31,800 bases of DNA from Acidiferrobacteraceae bacterium (GCA_002721105.1 PBJL01000032.1:40757-72556), one strand, 5' to 3'. Shown: positions 1-8,313, counted from the stretch's first letter. Notes: generated by a model not told the origin, from the letters alone. Made by a program: numbers and translations.

Positions 1-1
1 A

Positions 2-1348
2 AATGGGCGGCCCGTACCTATTCATTACCTTCAAGAGATAGGTAATTTTCTTGTAGATATACACAGTCAACATGAACATCATCGACTGCTTCGAAGAGAT
101 AGTCAGCGGGTAATTTTAGATTCTTATGCTAAAAAGACCGGTTCAGTTGCTAGCTTAGGTCTTTGCTTTACACAACTCACAAATACATATAAACAATTAG
201 AGCAACTGGTGGAGACGATTAAGGATATTGATCTAGAGCAAGAATTGATAAAAAATCAGATTAGTGAGTTGACTATGCTTGAACCTGATCCTGATGAAAT
301 TGAAATATTAGAAAATAGGCATAAACGAATTACACATTCTGTTGACTTGGCAGAACAAACATGGGGCGCCATCCAATCGCTCGATGAAACTGAAGATATC
401 TCTGTTTTACAGATAATTAACAAATTATTACAAAATCTTAACAATATTAGCGATCATGATCATCGGCTGGGTGTTATCTGTGATCAACTCCAACATGTCG
501 TGACTGATATAGAAGACATCGTATTAGAACTACGTAAATGGCATTCAGAATATGACACTAATCCAGACGAATTACATGTGCTTCAAGAACGAATCTCCCT
601 ATTACACCAGGCCGCCAGAAAATATCGAGTTCAACCAAAAGACTTACTAAAAAAATTAGAAGAATTGAATACGCAACTTGAATCCACAAACTCACAACAA
701 GAAAAAGTCAAGAATCTGAAATATGAAATAACGACTATGGAAAATACTTATGATAGTCTCGCTGAAGAAATAACTCGTGCACGAAAATTGTCCTGCAAAA
801 CTCTGGCTACGATCGTCACGAATAATTTAAATGAACTTGGCTTAGCTAATTCTAATTTCGAGATTGACTTGACCCCAATCAAGGAAAGGTATGGGAAATA
901 TGGAAACGAAACCGTGAGTTTTTCTATCCGCCCTAATTTGAACTCGGAACCTGGCCCAATTGGAAAAATTGCATCGGGTGGCGAACTGTCTAGAATTAGT
1001 CTTGCAATCCAAGTTGCAGTAACTAACAGTGAATCTTCATCCTGTAGTATTTATGATGAGGTAGATGTCGGGATTGGGGGGCGAACCGCAGAGATCGTGG
1101 GTAGCAAACTTAAAGAGATAGCTAAGAACAAACAAATTATATGTATAACACACCTACCTCAGGTCGCGGTTCAGGGGCAAAGTCATATGCAGATTAAAAA
1201 ATTGACCAGTAGAGAATCAGAAATATCTGTCAACGTCCTTGACTTCGATCAACGACTTGAAGAAATTTCGCGAATGCTAGGGGGTGTGGAAATTACTCTT
1301 GAAACACGTGCTCACGCAGCTGATATGCTTAAAAGAGCAGGAAATTGA
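2..1348 (+). CDS. recN: DNA repair protein RecN, C-terminal 448 residues (5' end outside window)
   Basis: RecN is an SMC-like ATPase that acts in recombinational repair of double-strand breaks. The reading frame is open from the left edge, and its first residues (NGRPVPIHYLQEIGNFLVDI, then HSQHEHHRLLRRD) match the stretch just after the N-terminal ATPase half of RecN, so roughly 110 residues including Walker A are missing. A long charged coiled-coil section follows. The C-terminal ATPase lobe has the ABC signature (SGGELSRISLAIQ), Walker B and D-loop (DEVDVGIGG) and a switch histidine (THLPQVA). A GTG at 209 could be mistaken for a start, but homology continues upstream of it. The stop overlaps the next gene's ATG by one base (TGATG), which suggests translational coupling. 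Very confident. Confidence 0.95.
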   Translation, partial: NGRPVPIHYLQEIGNFLVDIHSQHEHHRLLRRDSQRVILDSYAKKTGSVASLGLCFTQLTNTYKQLEQLVETIKDIDLEQELIKNQISELTMLEPDPDEIEILENRHKRITHSVDLAEQTWGAIQSLDETEDISVLQIINKLLQNLNNISDHDHRLGVICDQLQHVVTDIEDIVLELRKWHSEYDTNPDELHVLQERISLLHQAARKYRVQPKDLLKKLEELNTQLESTNSQQEKVKNLKYEITTMENTYDSLAEEITRARKLSCKTLATIVTNNLNELGLANSNFEIDLTPIKERYGKYGNETVSFSIRPNLNSEPGPIGKIASGGELSRISLAIQVAVTNSESSSCSIYDEVDVGIGGRTAEIVGSKLKEIAKNKQIICITHLPQVAVQGQSHMQIKKLTSRESEISVNVLDFDQRLEEISRMLGGVEITLETRAHAADMLKRAGN

Positions 1349-1806
1349 TGATTAAAGTAAGAAAAGCTAAGGTTGATGATGTCGACCAAATACATAATCT
1401 GTTGCTGCTATACTCAACGACGGGTCAACTGCTGCCTCGATCCCACCAAGAAATTCAGAAAACTTATGATACGTTTTTAATTAGCGAGGAAAACAACATT
1501 TTTGCCGGTTGCGCGTCCTTAGAAATTTTTACGACTGACCTCGCTGAGGTCAGAAGCTTGGCAGTCGATCCCAAATTTACTAAATCGGGTCATGGTCGTT
1601 TATTGGTAAAAAAAATCGAAGAAGAAGCTAATAGTCGTAGCTTAAAACGTCTTATTGCACTAACGTATGTCCCAAATTTCTTTGAGAAACTTGGCTTTGA
1701 GATAACATCAATGGAAAATCTTCCTGAAAAAGTGTTCGGGATCTGCGTCAGATGCCCAAAATTTAACCACTGTGATGAACTCGCGGTAATTAAATATCTC
1801 GGTTAA
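1348..1806 (+). CDS. GNAT N-acetyltransferase, short N-acetylglutamate-synthase type
   Basis: A 152-residue single-domain GNAT acetyltransferase. The centre shows the family pattern AEVRSLAVDP followed by a glycine-containing acetyl-CoA loop (KSGHGRLLVKKI). The C-terminal part reads ALTYVPNFFEKLGFE and ends with a C-x2-C-x4-C pattern (CVRCPKFNHC). This combination is typical of stand-alone proteins resembling the acetyltransferase domain of ArgA, which make N-acetylglutamate in the first step of arginine synthesis. I chose the ATG at 1348, one base inside the recN stop, over the TTG at 1345. It sits between recN and bamE, which are often direct neighbours in gammaproteobacteria. Fold certain; substrate inferred from family resemblance. 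Confidence 0.8.
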   Translation: MIKVRKAKVDDVDQIHNLLLLYSTTGQLLPRSHQEIQKTYDTFLISEENNIFAGCASLEIFTTDLAEVRSLAVDPKFTKSGHGRLLVKKIEEEANSRSLKRLIALTYVPNFFEKLGFEITSMENLPEKVFGICVRCPKFNHCDELAVIKYLG

Positions 1807-1842
1807 CTAGCAACTCACCCTTGCTTTGTCAAAATTAAGTTC

Positions 1843-2232
1843 ATGAAAAAATTGATTATGGCGTTAATTTGTTTTATTTTTTTTAGTGGCTGTTACCAAG
1901 GGTACCGAATTAACATTGATCAGGGTAACTCTATTACAATAAAACAATTGGAACAATTGGAACTAGGAATGACTCGCAACGAAGTCCAGTTTTTGATGGG
2001 GACTCCTCTAATTAAAGACCCTTTTCACGCAAATCGATGGGATTATATTTATAGTCCCAACGCTACACATGGGTCGCGAGCTAAAAAAAATCATCTTAGT
2101 CTATTGTTTTCTGATAATACACTCGTTGAGATAAATGAGTTCAGTGACGAACTTCCGAAGATTGAGAAAAAAGAAGAAAAGGTAACAAGCATATTTGAGA
2201 AATTTCTGAAACGCATTCCATTTATAAACTAG
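1843..2232 (+). CDS. bamE: Outer membrane assembly lipoprotein BamE (SmpA/OmlA family)
   Basis: BamE is a small outer-membrane lipoprotein of the BAM complex that helps BamA and BamD insert beta-barrel proteins. The N-terminus is a lipoprotein signal (MKKLIMALICFIFFSGC) with the acylated cysteine at residue 17. The mature part has the hallmark LGMTRNEVQFLMGTP helix-turn segment followed by the DPFHANRWDYIY strand region. The C-terminus is a lysine/glutamate-rich extension. It lies 36 bp after the acetyltransferase gene, and its 3' end overlaps the 3' end of the convergent rnfH gene by 11 bp. Its lipoprotein anchor would depend on Lgt, encoded at 26381-27166. Very confident. Confidence 0.93.
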   Translation: MKKLIMALICFIFFSGCYQGYRINIDQGNSITIKQLEQLELGMTRNEVQFLMGTPLIKDPFHANRWDYIYSPNATHGSRAKKNHLSLLFSDNTLVEINEFSDELPKIEKKEEKVTSIFEKFLKRIPFIN

Positions 2233-2524
2233 GGAACTTAGATTGATTGGCTCTTAATTTCCTTAATTTCTTTGGAGACTCGACCAACGGACGGTAAATC
2301 TCTATCCTGTCATTCGGATTGAGTATGGTGTCGAGATTGACTAACTTTGAAAAAATACCCACATTGAGAGAATTTAACTCGAGATAGTCAAATCTTGACA
2401 AAAAACCAGAGGTAACAATAGCATCACGCACAGTGCTATCAAGCGGAACCTTCACACAATAACGAAATTGAATGCGAGGTAATGCATAAACAATTTCAAT
2501 CTCAAACAAGCTTTCGCTCCCCAT
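2222..2524 (-). CDS. rnfH: RnfH family ubiquitin-like protein
   Basis: A 100-residue RnfH/UPF0125 protein with a beta-grasp ubiquitin-like fold and no firmly established biochemical function. The family pattern is visible: EIEIVYALP near the start, VPLDSTVRDAIVTSGF in the middle, NVGIFSKLVNLDTILNPNDRIEIYRPL at the end, and then a basic tail. I prefer the ATG at 2524 because it puts the YALP motif at the usual distance from the N-terminus; an ATG at 2554 would add ten residues. The gene overlaps the end of ratA by 23 bp on the same strand, so the two are probably co-translated. The 3' end overlaps bamE tail to tail. Confidence 0.88.
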   Translation of the reverse strand: MGSESLFEIEIVYALPRIQFRYCVKVPLDSTVRDAIVTSGFLSRFDYLELNSLNVGIFSKLVNLDTILNPNDRIEIYRPLVESPKKLRKLRANQSKFPSL

Positions 2525-2948
2525 ATAATTCTTTAGCGCGCTCTGCAAACGCATCCACCAAAGTATTTGAAATGTGCTTCAACACGGGTCCCAGTGTTCG
2601 ATTTTTTAACTTACCAACCAAAGAAAATTTTAGCTCTAGCGCCACACGACAGGCAGATTCATCTAGTTCCGTAAATTTCCAACTTCCGGCCCAATCATCG
2701 AACGGCCCATCCACTAATTCCATCTTAATTTCGGTGTCAGAAATAGATGTATTACAGGTCGTAAAAGACATTTTAATCCCATTAAATGACACATCAACAC
2801 GGGCCGTGACCTCGAGGGGTTTTCGCTCTAGAACAACTGAATCATAACACCAAGGCAAAAATTCCTGATATCTATCAATTTTATCAACCAAGGAATACAT
2901 TTCAGCACAACTGTAAGGCAAAATTAATGAACGGTTTACTGTATTCAC
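2502..2948 (-). CDS. ratA: RatA, START/COQ10-type coenzyme-Q-binding-like protein
   Basis: A 148-residue Polyketide_cyc/START-domain protein of the RatA/COQ10 family. In E. coli RatA has been described as interfering with 70S ribosome assembly, while mitochondrial homologues bind ubiquinone. Visible landmarks are RSLILPYSCAEMYSLV at the start, IDRYQEFLPWC, the LVDGPFDDWAGSWKF core and a C-terminal helix ending in RAKELYGER. I chose the GTG at 2948 because homology begins there. The frame stays open to 3038, but that extension is hydrophobic, matches no RatA protein and would leave 7 bp to the divergent smpB gene. No clear ribosome-binding site precedes the GTG, so the exact start is uncertain. 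Confidence 0.88.
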   Translation of the reverse strand: MNTVNRSLILPYSCAEMYSLVDKIDRYQEFLPWCYDSVVLERKPLEVTARVDVSFNGIKMSFTTCNTSISDTEIKMELVDGPFDDWAGSWKFTELDESACRVALELKFSLVGKLKNRTLGPVLKHISNTLVDAFAERAKELYGERKLV

Positions 2949-3045
2949 GATATAACTGAGGTAAATTGTAGATAGTAGATTATACTGGGCCAGAAAAAAG
3001 AAAGCGGGAAATTGATAAAAAATAATAAGTATAAACAAGCAAATT

Positions 3046-3519
3046 ATGTCTAAATTGTCTCAAAATAAAAATATCATTGCGCAAAACAGGAAAGCTTGGC
3101 ATGACTATTTCATAGAAGAAGAATTCGAGGCAGGCTTAGTCCTCAAGGGGTGGGAGGTCAAAAGTTTGCGATCCGGTACAGTTCAATTGAGAGAAGGCTA
3201 TGTTATGGAAAAAAATAGTGAACTCTACTTAGTTGGCGTGCATCTATCACCTCTTAGTACAGTTTCTACATATATCTCGCTTGATCCAACGCGGACTAGA
3301 AAGTTGTTGCTGAAAAAACCACAAATTCACAAACTAAAAATAGCATCTGAACAGCAGGGATACACAATTGTCCCCTTAGCACTTCACTGGAAAGCGGGCT
3401 ATGCCAAAATTAGAATTGGAATAGCAAAAGGCAAGAAACAGCATGATAAAAGAGCCTCAATACGCGCTCGAGAATGGGATCGAGAGAAACAAAGAACACT
3501 AAAAAATCAGCTAAATTAA
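3046..3519 (+). CDS. smpB: SsrA-binding protein SmpB
   Basis: SmpB binds the tRNA-like domain of tmRNA and places it in the A site of stalled ribosomes for trans-translation. The 157-residue sequence has the typical start ([19 protein letters not shown]), the OB-fold segments [17 protein letters not shown] and LREGYV, the [11 protein letters not shown] segment, and a lysine/arginine-rich tail ([20 protein letters not shown]) that enters the ribosomal mRNA channel. It is divergent from ratA with a 97-bp intergenic gap. The tmRNA gene, its partner, begins 49 bp downstream. Length and motifs are standard. Confidence 0.96.
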   Translation: MSKLSQNKNIIAQNRKAWHDYFIEEEFEAGLVLKGWEVKSLRSGTVQLREGYVMEKNSELYLVGVHLSPLSTVSTYISLDPTRTRKLLLKKPQIHKLKIASEQQGYTIVPLALHWKAGYAKIRIGIAKGKKQHDKRASIRAREWDREKQRTLKNQLN

Positions 3520-3568
3520 AGGTTACAATTTCTGATAAAATAGGACACTTAGGTATAGGTATGAATTA

Positions 3569-3923
3569 GGGGGCGACCTGGTTTCGACGTGGATTGCGAA
3601 GCCATCGGAGCATGCCGAGGTGCAGAAATCCTCGTAAATCCAACTGCAAACTATTAGTTGCCAACGACGACAACTACGCCCTAGCGGCTTAATCCCCGCT
3701 AGCCTCTCACCCAGTTGGTCCGTGGGCTAGGATTCGAGAGGTCATAAAACGCGGACTCGCTCTGTAGTCAGCTCGCGGTCTACAGGGTCAAATACTAGTG
3801 GGCTCGTCTATTGTGATCCTGTCTGTTGGAGCGCCATAGACTAGATAAAAAACAGACTAAGCATGTAGGAGCCGGTGAGTAGAGAATTTGCGGACGCGGG
3901 TTCGATTCCCGCCGCCTCCACCA
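3569..3923 (+). ncRNA. ssrA: tmRNA (SsrA)
   Basis: Transfer-messenger RNA for ribosome rescue. The 5' end GGGGGCGACC with the following GGTTTCGACG matches tmRNA. The acceptor stem pairs 3569-3575 (GGGGGCG) with 3913-3919 (CGCCTCC), one pair being G-U, followed by A and an encoded CCA at 3921-3923. A T-arm hairpin GCGGG-TTCGATT-CCCGC lies at 3896-3912. The internal reading frame encodes the proteolysis tag at 3660-3692. Total length 355 nt is usual. It follows smpB directly, as in many gammaproteobacteria. I see no convincing intrinsic terminator immediately downstream. Confidence 0.96.
3660..3692 (+). other. tmRNA tag-peptide reading frame (ANDDNYALAA)
   Basis: Inside the tmRNA, the resume codon GCC at 3660 begins the frame Ala-Asn-Asp-Asp-Asn-Tyr-Ala-Leu-Ala-Ala and ends at TAA 3690-3692. 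The LAA ending is the ClpXP/ClpAP degradation signal. Tags of this exact form are known from pseudomonads and related gammaproteobacteria. Confidence 0.93.
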
Positions 3924-4054
3924 ATTTCTTATCCCATTAGGCAGCTCTTCTCATTCAGGTAAGTTCAACCGAGCTGATTAGGAAACAATCTTCATCAGTA
4001 GTAAAATAGAGGGTAAATAGAAATCCTATCAACACCTGCGGCGACAAATCTACT

Positions 4055-5662
4055 GTGAACATTCTTGGGGTACACTGCGCATTAAACCAGTTTAACCATG
4101 ATCCTGGGGCCGCATTAATTTCTAGGGGCAATCTTATAGCAGTGTGTGAGGAAGAAAGATTTAGTCGAACAAAATCATCACGTGCGCAGTTTCCTTACTT
4201 TAGCATCCAAAGTGTCCTTAGAGAAGGTGGATTAACTATCCGAGATATAGATATTCTCGTGACAACTGGGAACACCAAAAAATCTATTCTAGGCCGGTAT
4301 ATAGAACAACTATTTTGTCATTACTTCGGTTCTTGTCCGGAGTTGCGTTTTGTGGATCACCAAGATTCTCATCTTGCTTCTGCATTCTTTTATTCAAAGT
4401 ATTCGGAAGCTATGTGTATTTCGTACGATGGCATCGGAGATGGCTTAAGCGGCAAACTCGCAGTCGGTCGTGGAAATCAAATAACAACGCTGGAAAACTT
4501 AACAATCGATCAATCGCTTGGGCATTTCTATTCTGCAATGACAGCCTTTCTAGGATTTAGGCCATTAGAGGATGAGTACAAAGTGATGGGCTTGGCAAGC
4601 TACGGCCAATACCAAATTAACTTGGATCAATTCATTCAATTTACCGACACAGATTATAGAATTAACACGGAGCTATTTAACAACAAAGATCCTTTGATAT
4701 CACTTGACCAGCCACTGTACAACAAGAACTGGTTTCCGATTTTAGGTCAACCCCGATTGATGGGAGATCCCATAGAGCAAAGACACAAAAATATTGCTTA
4801 TGCCGCTCAGAAATGTTTGGAGAGGGCTATTGTTATATTAGTAGAAAGACTACATCGCTACACGAAGTTAAATAGTTTATGTCTTAGTGGCGGGGTCGGT
4901 TTAAACTGCTCCGCTAATAAGGTAGTTGGCGAATTACCGTTTATCAATCATCTTTTCGTACAGCCTGCTTCATCTGATCGTGGCTTGCCACTAGGATCTG
5001 CCTTAATAGAAGCAATGAATACTGTAGAGGGTGTTACTGTTCCAAACCATGTCTATTTTGGACCGACTTATACAGATTTAGATCATAGAAACACCCTTGA
5101 CGTATCAGGTTTGAAATATCAGAGGCTAGAGAATCCCTCTTTAACTGGAGCGAAGTTACTTGCAGAGGGCAAAATAATTGCTTGGTACCAGGGTCGGTCG
5201 GAGTTTGGTCCACGAGCACTTGGCAATCGATCAATCCTCGCAGATCCCAGACGATCCTCGACAAGAGATGCTATAAATGCGAGGATTAAGTTTCGAGAGG
5301 AATTTAGACCGTTTGCCCCCGCCATTTTAGAAGAGGAAGCACAAACTATATTCTATATAAATAATCCTTCACCATACATGACATCAACATTTTCTGTTCG
5401 ACCATCCTGGATCGAAAAACTTGGCGCAGTTACCCACGTGGATGGCACAGCAAGAGTTCAAACAGTTCATAAAGATGTAAACCCACGATTCTACAATTTG
5501 ATTAACGAATTTGGAAATTTAACAGGGGTTCCTGTAGTATTGAATACTAGCTTTAATGCCAGAGGGGAACCAATTGTCGAAACACCGGCTAATGCACTGG
5601 CAACATTTTACTCGGTGGGCTTGGATGCGTTAATTTTGGGTGACTATTTAGTTCTAAAATAG
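4055..5662 (+). CDS. Carbamoyltransferase, NodU/TobZ family
   Basis: A 535-residue O-carbamoyltransferase that would transfer a carbamoyl group from carbamoyl phosphate, through carbamoyl-adenylate, onto a hydroxyl of a sugar or other small molecule. The N-terminal Kae1-like domain starts with NILGVHCALNQFNHDPGAAL. It has the metal-binding H-x3-H (H102, H106 in DHQDSH), YKVMGLASYG near 175-184, CLSGGVGLNCSANK near 276-289 and SSDRGLPLGSA with a likely metal-ligand Asp308. The C-terminal YrdC-like part carries SEFGPRALGNRSILADPR (382-399) and VVLNTSFNARGEPIVE. Start is GTG at 4055. It is the first gene of the cluster ending at 9513, 131 bp after the tmRNA. Family certain; acceptor unknown. Confidence 0.92.
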   Translation: MNILGVHCALNQFNHDPGAALISRGNLIAVCEEERFSRTKSSRAQFPYFSIQSVLREGGLTIRDIDILVTTGNTKKSILGRYIEQLFCHYFGSCPELRFVDHQDSHLASAFFYSKYSEAMCISYDGIGDGLSGKLAVGRGNQITTLENLTIDQSLGHFYSAMTAFLGFRPLEDEYKVMGLASYGQYQINLDQFIQFTDTDYRINTELFNNKDPLISLDQPLYNKNWFPILGQPRLMGDPIEQRHKNIAYAAQKCLERAIVILVERLHRYTKLNSLCLSGGVGLNCSANKVVGELPFINHLFVQPASSDRGLPLGSALIEAMNTVEGVTVPNHVYFGPTYTDLDHRNTLDVSGLKYQRLENPSLTGAKLLAEGKIIAWYQGRSEFGPRALGNRSILADPRRSSTRDAINARIKFREEFRPFAPAILEEEAQTIFYINNPSPYMTSTFSVRPSWIEKLGAVTHVDGTARVQTVHKDVNPRFYNLINEFGNLTGVPVVLNTSFNARGEPIVETPANALATFYSVGLDALILGDYLVLK

Positions 5663-5724
5663 TAAAAAGACTAAAAAGGACTACCTATAATAGGCTCATT
5701 TTTAAGAAACTAGCAATATTGATT

Positions 5725-6216
5725 ATGAAGTGGGAAATCCAAAGTAAATCAGCTCTATTTTCAAAGCGCCAAAACGACATTTTTGAAGTCAGCAATAGTG
5801 ATCTCAATCTTATTCGTAACAGCAAAGAATCTGATAATAGATTTTGCAACCGCCTCTGTTTACACGCAGATGGTGACGCACCTCTTCAACAGATGATAAT
5901 TTCACATAAAAAAGATACATACATACCACCTCATCGAGTGAACAAGTCGGGAGAGGGTTCTTATCTAGTCCTAGAGGGGGCACTAGTTTTATCAACATTT
6001 TCTGATTCGGGAACCCAAGAACAAACTATTCAATTAAGTAGTTTCGACAAAAATGAAATGTTTTTGTTCTGGCTTCCTTCTAACAAATTTCGAGCTCAAA
6101 TCTTTTTGGAAGACACTATATTCATTGAGACTCGGCTAGGCCCGTTTCGGGAATCCGAAAAGGAAATAGCTGACTGGGCTCCTAGCAAAGAAAACATTGA
6201 ATTGACTGAGAGTTAA
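5725..6216 (+). CDS. WbuC-like cupin-fold protein
   Basis: A 163-residue protein resembling the WbuC family of cupin-fold metalloproteins found in O-antigen and other surface-polysaccharide loci. The recognisable part is RLCLHADGDAPLQQMIISH, followed by YIPPHRVNKSGEGSYLVLEGAL and an ETRLGPF ending. The cupin metal motif normally has two or three histidines; here PPH is kept but the next positions read VNKSGE, so metal binding may be altered. ATG 5725 is preferred to a TTG two codons upstream. It lies 62 bp after the carbamoyltransferase and 24 bp before the methyltransferase, clearly in the same operon. Family likely; activity of WbuC proteins is not established. Confidence 0.72.
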   Translation: MKWEIQSKSALFSKRQNDIFEVSNSDLNLIRNSKESDNRFCNRLCLHADGDAPLQQMIISHKKDTYIPPHRVNKSGEGSYLVLEGALVLSTFSDSGTQEQTIQLSSFDKNEMFLFWLPSNKFRAQIFLEDTIFIETRLGPFRESEKEIADWAPSKENIELTES

Positions 6217-6240
6217 ATTCGTTCTCCCTCTCACAGCATA

Positions 6241-7536
6241 GTGGAAGAGATAAAATTGGATTCAACTGTACCGTATGTAGTTGTGAGGCATGACACAGTC
6301 TGTCGTATTTGTGGTTCAGATCAGATAGACACTTTATTTGAGCTAAGGGCTACACCTCTAGAAGACCTATTTCTTCCTATCGATAAGGTAGCTGAATCTA
6401 AAAATAGATACCCATTAGAACTTGCAATGTGTTCAAAATGCAACTATTTACACCTTCCTCATATTGTTGAGCCAAAGCACAGCTACGAGCACTACCTCTA
6501 TGTAACCGAAAGCACGGTTGGTCTACCAGAACATTATTTGCGATATGCTGAAACTGCTTTAGGATACTTCAGAAACAACAAGGAAATATTTGCGGTCGAT
6601 TTAGGTAGTAACGATGGCACAATGTTAAGAGCCTTTGAAAAAGTTGGTGTCAAAACAACCTTAGGCATCGAGCCAAATCAACGAATAGCCCACTTAGCAA
6701 ATCAAATAGCTCCCACTTGGGCTACGTATTTCGATGAAACTTGTGCGTTGAAGATTGAATCATGCTATGGAAAACCACAACTAATTACTGCGAATTATAT
6801 GCTAGCGAATGTAGATGATGTTGGTGAATTCTTGGAGAATGTTACCAAATTGCTAAGCCCAGATGGAGTCTTTGTCGTTGAAACAGGATATCATCCCGAA
6901 CAAATGAAGAAATTCATGTTTGACTATATATACCATGAGCACTATTCGTACTTCTCTGTTCAAACTTTAAAATATCTTTTCAATATTAAAAATTTACAAA
7001 TATTGAATGTCGAACTTTTCCCCCCAAAAGGTGGTTCTATTCGAATTACCGCCCAACATCGATCAGGCCCACGCTCGGCTTCTCCCGACTTAGAAGCATT
7101 TATTGAGTATGAGGAAAATCACCATGTACATCATCCTAGTAAATACCACACTTATTTTCATGAACTGGAGAAAAAAAAGGACGAGTTAACCGCTATATTA
7201 GATCGTGTACAAAATTCTAATGAATCTATAGTAGGCTACGGTGCATCTCATAGTACAACCACCCTCATTCACCAATTTGAATTAGCGAAATATATAGATA
7301 GTATTGTCGATGATAATATAGCTAAACAAAACACATATTCACCGGGTTACCATATACCGGTAAAGTCGCCAACAACTTTGAAACAAAAAAATCCAGATTG
7401 GGTGCTTATCCTAGGCTGGCAACATACAGATGTTATCTGCAACCGAATTGTTGACCTCCTCGGAAACCAACAAAAAGTGATTGTTCCTTTGCCAAATCCT
7501 AAGATTTATTCAAACCTGACATTGGTCTCACAATAG
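6241..7536 (+). CDS. Class I SAM-dependent C-methyltransferase with N-terminal zinc-binding domain
   Basis: A 431-residue, three-part methyltransferase of the sugar C-methyltransferase type (TylC3/NovU/TcaB9-like). An N-terminal zinc-binding domain has C21-x2-C24 and C64-x2-C67. The central Rossmann domain has SAM motif I FAVDLGSNDG (117-126) and LGIEPN. The catalytic signature YIYHEHYSYFS is in the second half of this domain. The C-terminal domain begins near IVGYGASHSTTTLIHQF and continues IDSIVDDN and PDWVLILGWQH, the usual nucleotide-sugar-side domain of this family. The start is GTG 6241, the only plausible start before the zinc motif. It probably methylates a carbon of an NDP-keto-sugar. 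Family confident; substrate unknown. Confidence 0.88.
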   Translation: MEEIKLDSTVPYVVVRHDTVCRICGSDQIDTLFELRATPLEDLFLPIDKVAESKNRYPLELAMCSKCNYLHLPHIVEPKHSYEHYLYVTESTVGLPEHYLRYAETALGYFRNNKEIFAVDLGSNDGTMLRAFEKVGVKTTLGIEPNQRIAHLANQIAPTWATYFDETCALKIESCYGKPQLITANYMLANVDDVGEFLENVTKLLSPDGVFVVETGYHPEQMKKFMFDYIYHEHYSYFSVQTLKYLFNIKNLQILNVELFPPKGGSIRITAQHRSGPRSASPDLEAFIEYEENHHVHHPSKYHTYFHELEKKKDELTAILDRVQNSNESIVGYGASHSTTTLIHQFELAKYIDSIVDDNIAKQNTYSPGYHIPVKSPTTLKQKNPDWVLILGWQHTDVICNRIVDLLGNQQKVIVPLPNPKIYSNLTLVSQ

Positions 7537-7549
7537 GTACGACAAATCT

Positions 7550-8263
7550 ATGATTTCAATTATTACTGGCGGTATCTCGGGCATTGGCTCAGTAATAGCT
7601 ACTACGCTACGCACCCGTGGAGATGAGGTGTATACAGTCTCTAGAAGGAAAATTGAAGACGATAATCACATATCGGCAGATCTCTCAACTCAGGAAGGAA
7701 TTAAAATTCTATCCTCCAAATTTAAAGATACGTTGATAGATAACTTAATCTTTGCGCACAGGTATCGTGGAACAGACGCGATGGAAGAATTTCAATTAAC
7801 TGTAAAATCTGTAAATGATTTGATCTGGGGAATTGAACAGTTATTCAATTTTCACGGATCTATTATTATCTTGGGATCTAAAGCTAGCAATTTAGTTTTT
7901 TCAGAACAGCCTTATTCATACCATGCAACCCGTGGAGCCCTTCAAAGTATGACGAGTTATTACGCTGTAAATTTAGGGAAAAAAGGCATTAGATGTAATT
8001 GTGTTATTCCAGGAGTAGTCACAAAACCAGAAAACACGAGATATTTTGAAGATGAATCGAACTCATTCAAAACAATACTAGAGGACATCACTCCGATGGG
8101 TAGGTTGAGCAAGTCGGAGGATGTGTCATATCTCATCAGGTTTCTATGCAGCCAAGATGCCCAAAATATAACTGGGCAATGTATCACTGTCGACGGCGGT
8201 TTATCTTTAGTGTCACAGGAAGACATTGGACGCGAAACTTTTGTGATGGATGACGATCTATGA
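7550..8263 (+). CDS. Short-chain dehydrogenase/reductase with altered active site
   Basis: A 237-residue classical-length SDR. The nucleotide-binding TGGISGIG (6-13) is intact, and the C-terminal ITVDGG signature is typical. The catalytic serine is probably S110 (ILGSKAS) and the tyrosine Y124, but the usual YxxxK reads Y-H-A-T-R, so lysine is replaced by Arg128 (codon CGT). The NNAG structural motif is also replaced by IFAHRYRG. It may be a weak or re-specialised oxidoreductase acting on the sugar handled by the neighbouring enzymes. It starts 13 bp after the methyltransferase and ends 50 bp before the glycosyltransferase gene. Fold certain; enzymatic activity uncertain. Confidence 0.86.
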   Translation: MISIITGGISGIGSVIATTLRTRGDEVYTVSRRKIEDDNHISADLSTQEGIKILSSKFKDTLIDNLIFAHRYRGTDAMEEFQLTVKSVNDLIWGIEQLFNFHGSIIILGSKASNLVFSEQPYSYHATRGALQSMTSYYAVNLGKKGIRCNCVIPGVVTKPENTRYFEDESNSFKTILEDITPMGRLSKSEDVSYLIRFLCSQDAQNITGQCITVDGGLSLVSQEDIGRETFVMDDDL

Positions 8264-8313
8264 CGTGCTATAAATTCACTCAGTGACTTGCCCAGAAAGG
8301 TTAGAACGTCTCA

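Noticed and set aside
2482..2847. Long plus-strand frame opposite ratA/rnfH
   Set aside because: It is antisense to two conserved genes, has a low-complexity serine-rich product and no family resemblance.
3880..3923. Separate tRNA gene
   Set aside because: The T-arm and CCA end belong to the tmRNA; there is no anticodon arm and the acceptor stem pairs with 3569-3575.
3942..3976. Terminator after ssrA (CAGCTC/GAGCTG)
   Set aside because: Only a 6-bp stem with a 23-nt loop and no T run follows; not convincing.
3896..4054. Possible integration (att) site at the tmRNA 3' end beside the glycan cluster
   Set aside because: The tmRNA 3' end is a classic island target, but I found no second copy of the T-arm/acceptor sequence near 9.5-10.6 kb and no integrase. 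Base composition of the cluster looks like its neighbours. Island insertion is not supported within this window.
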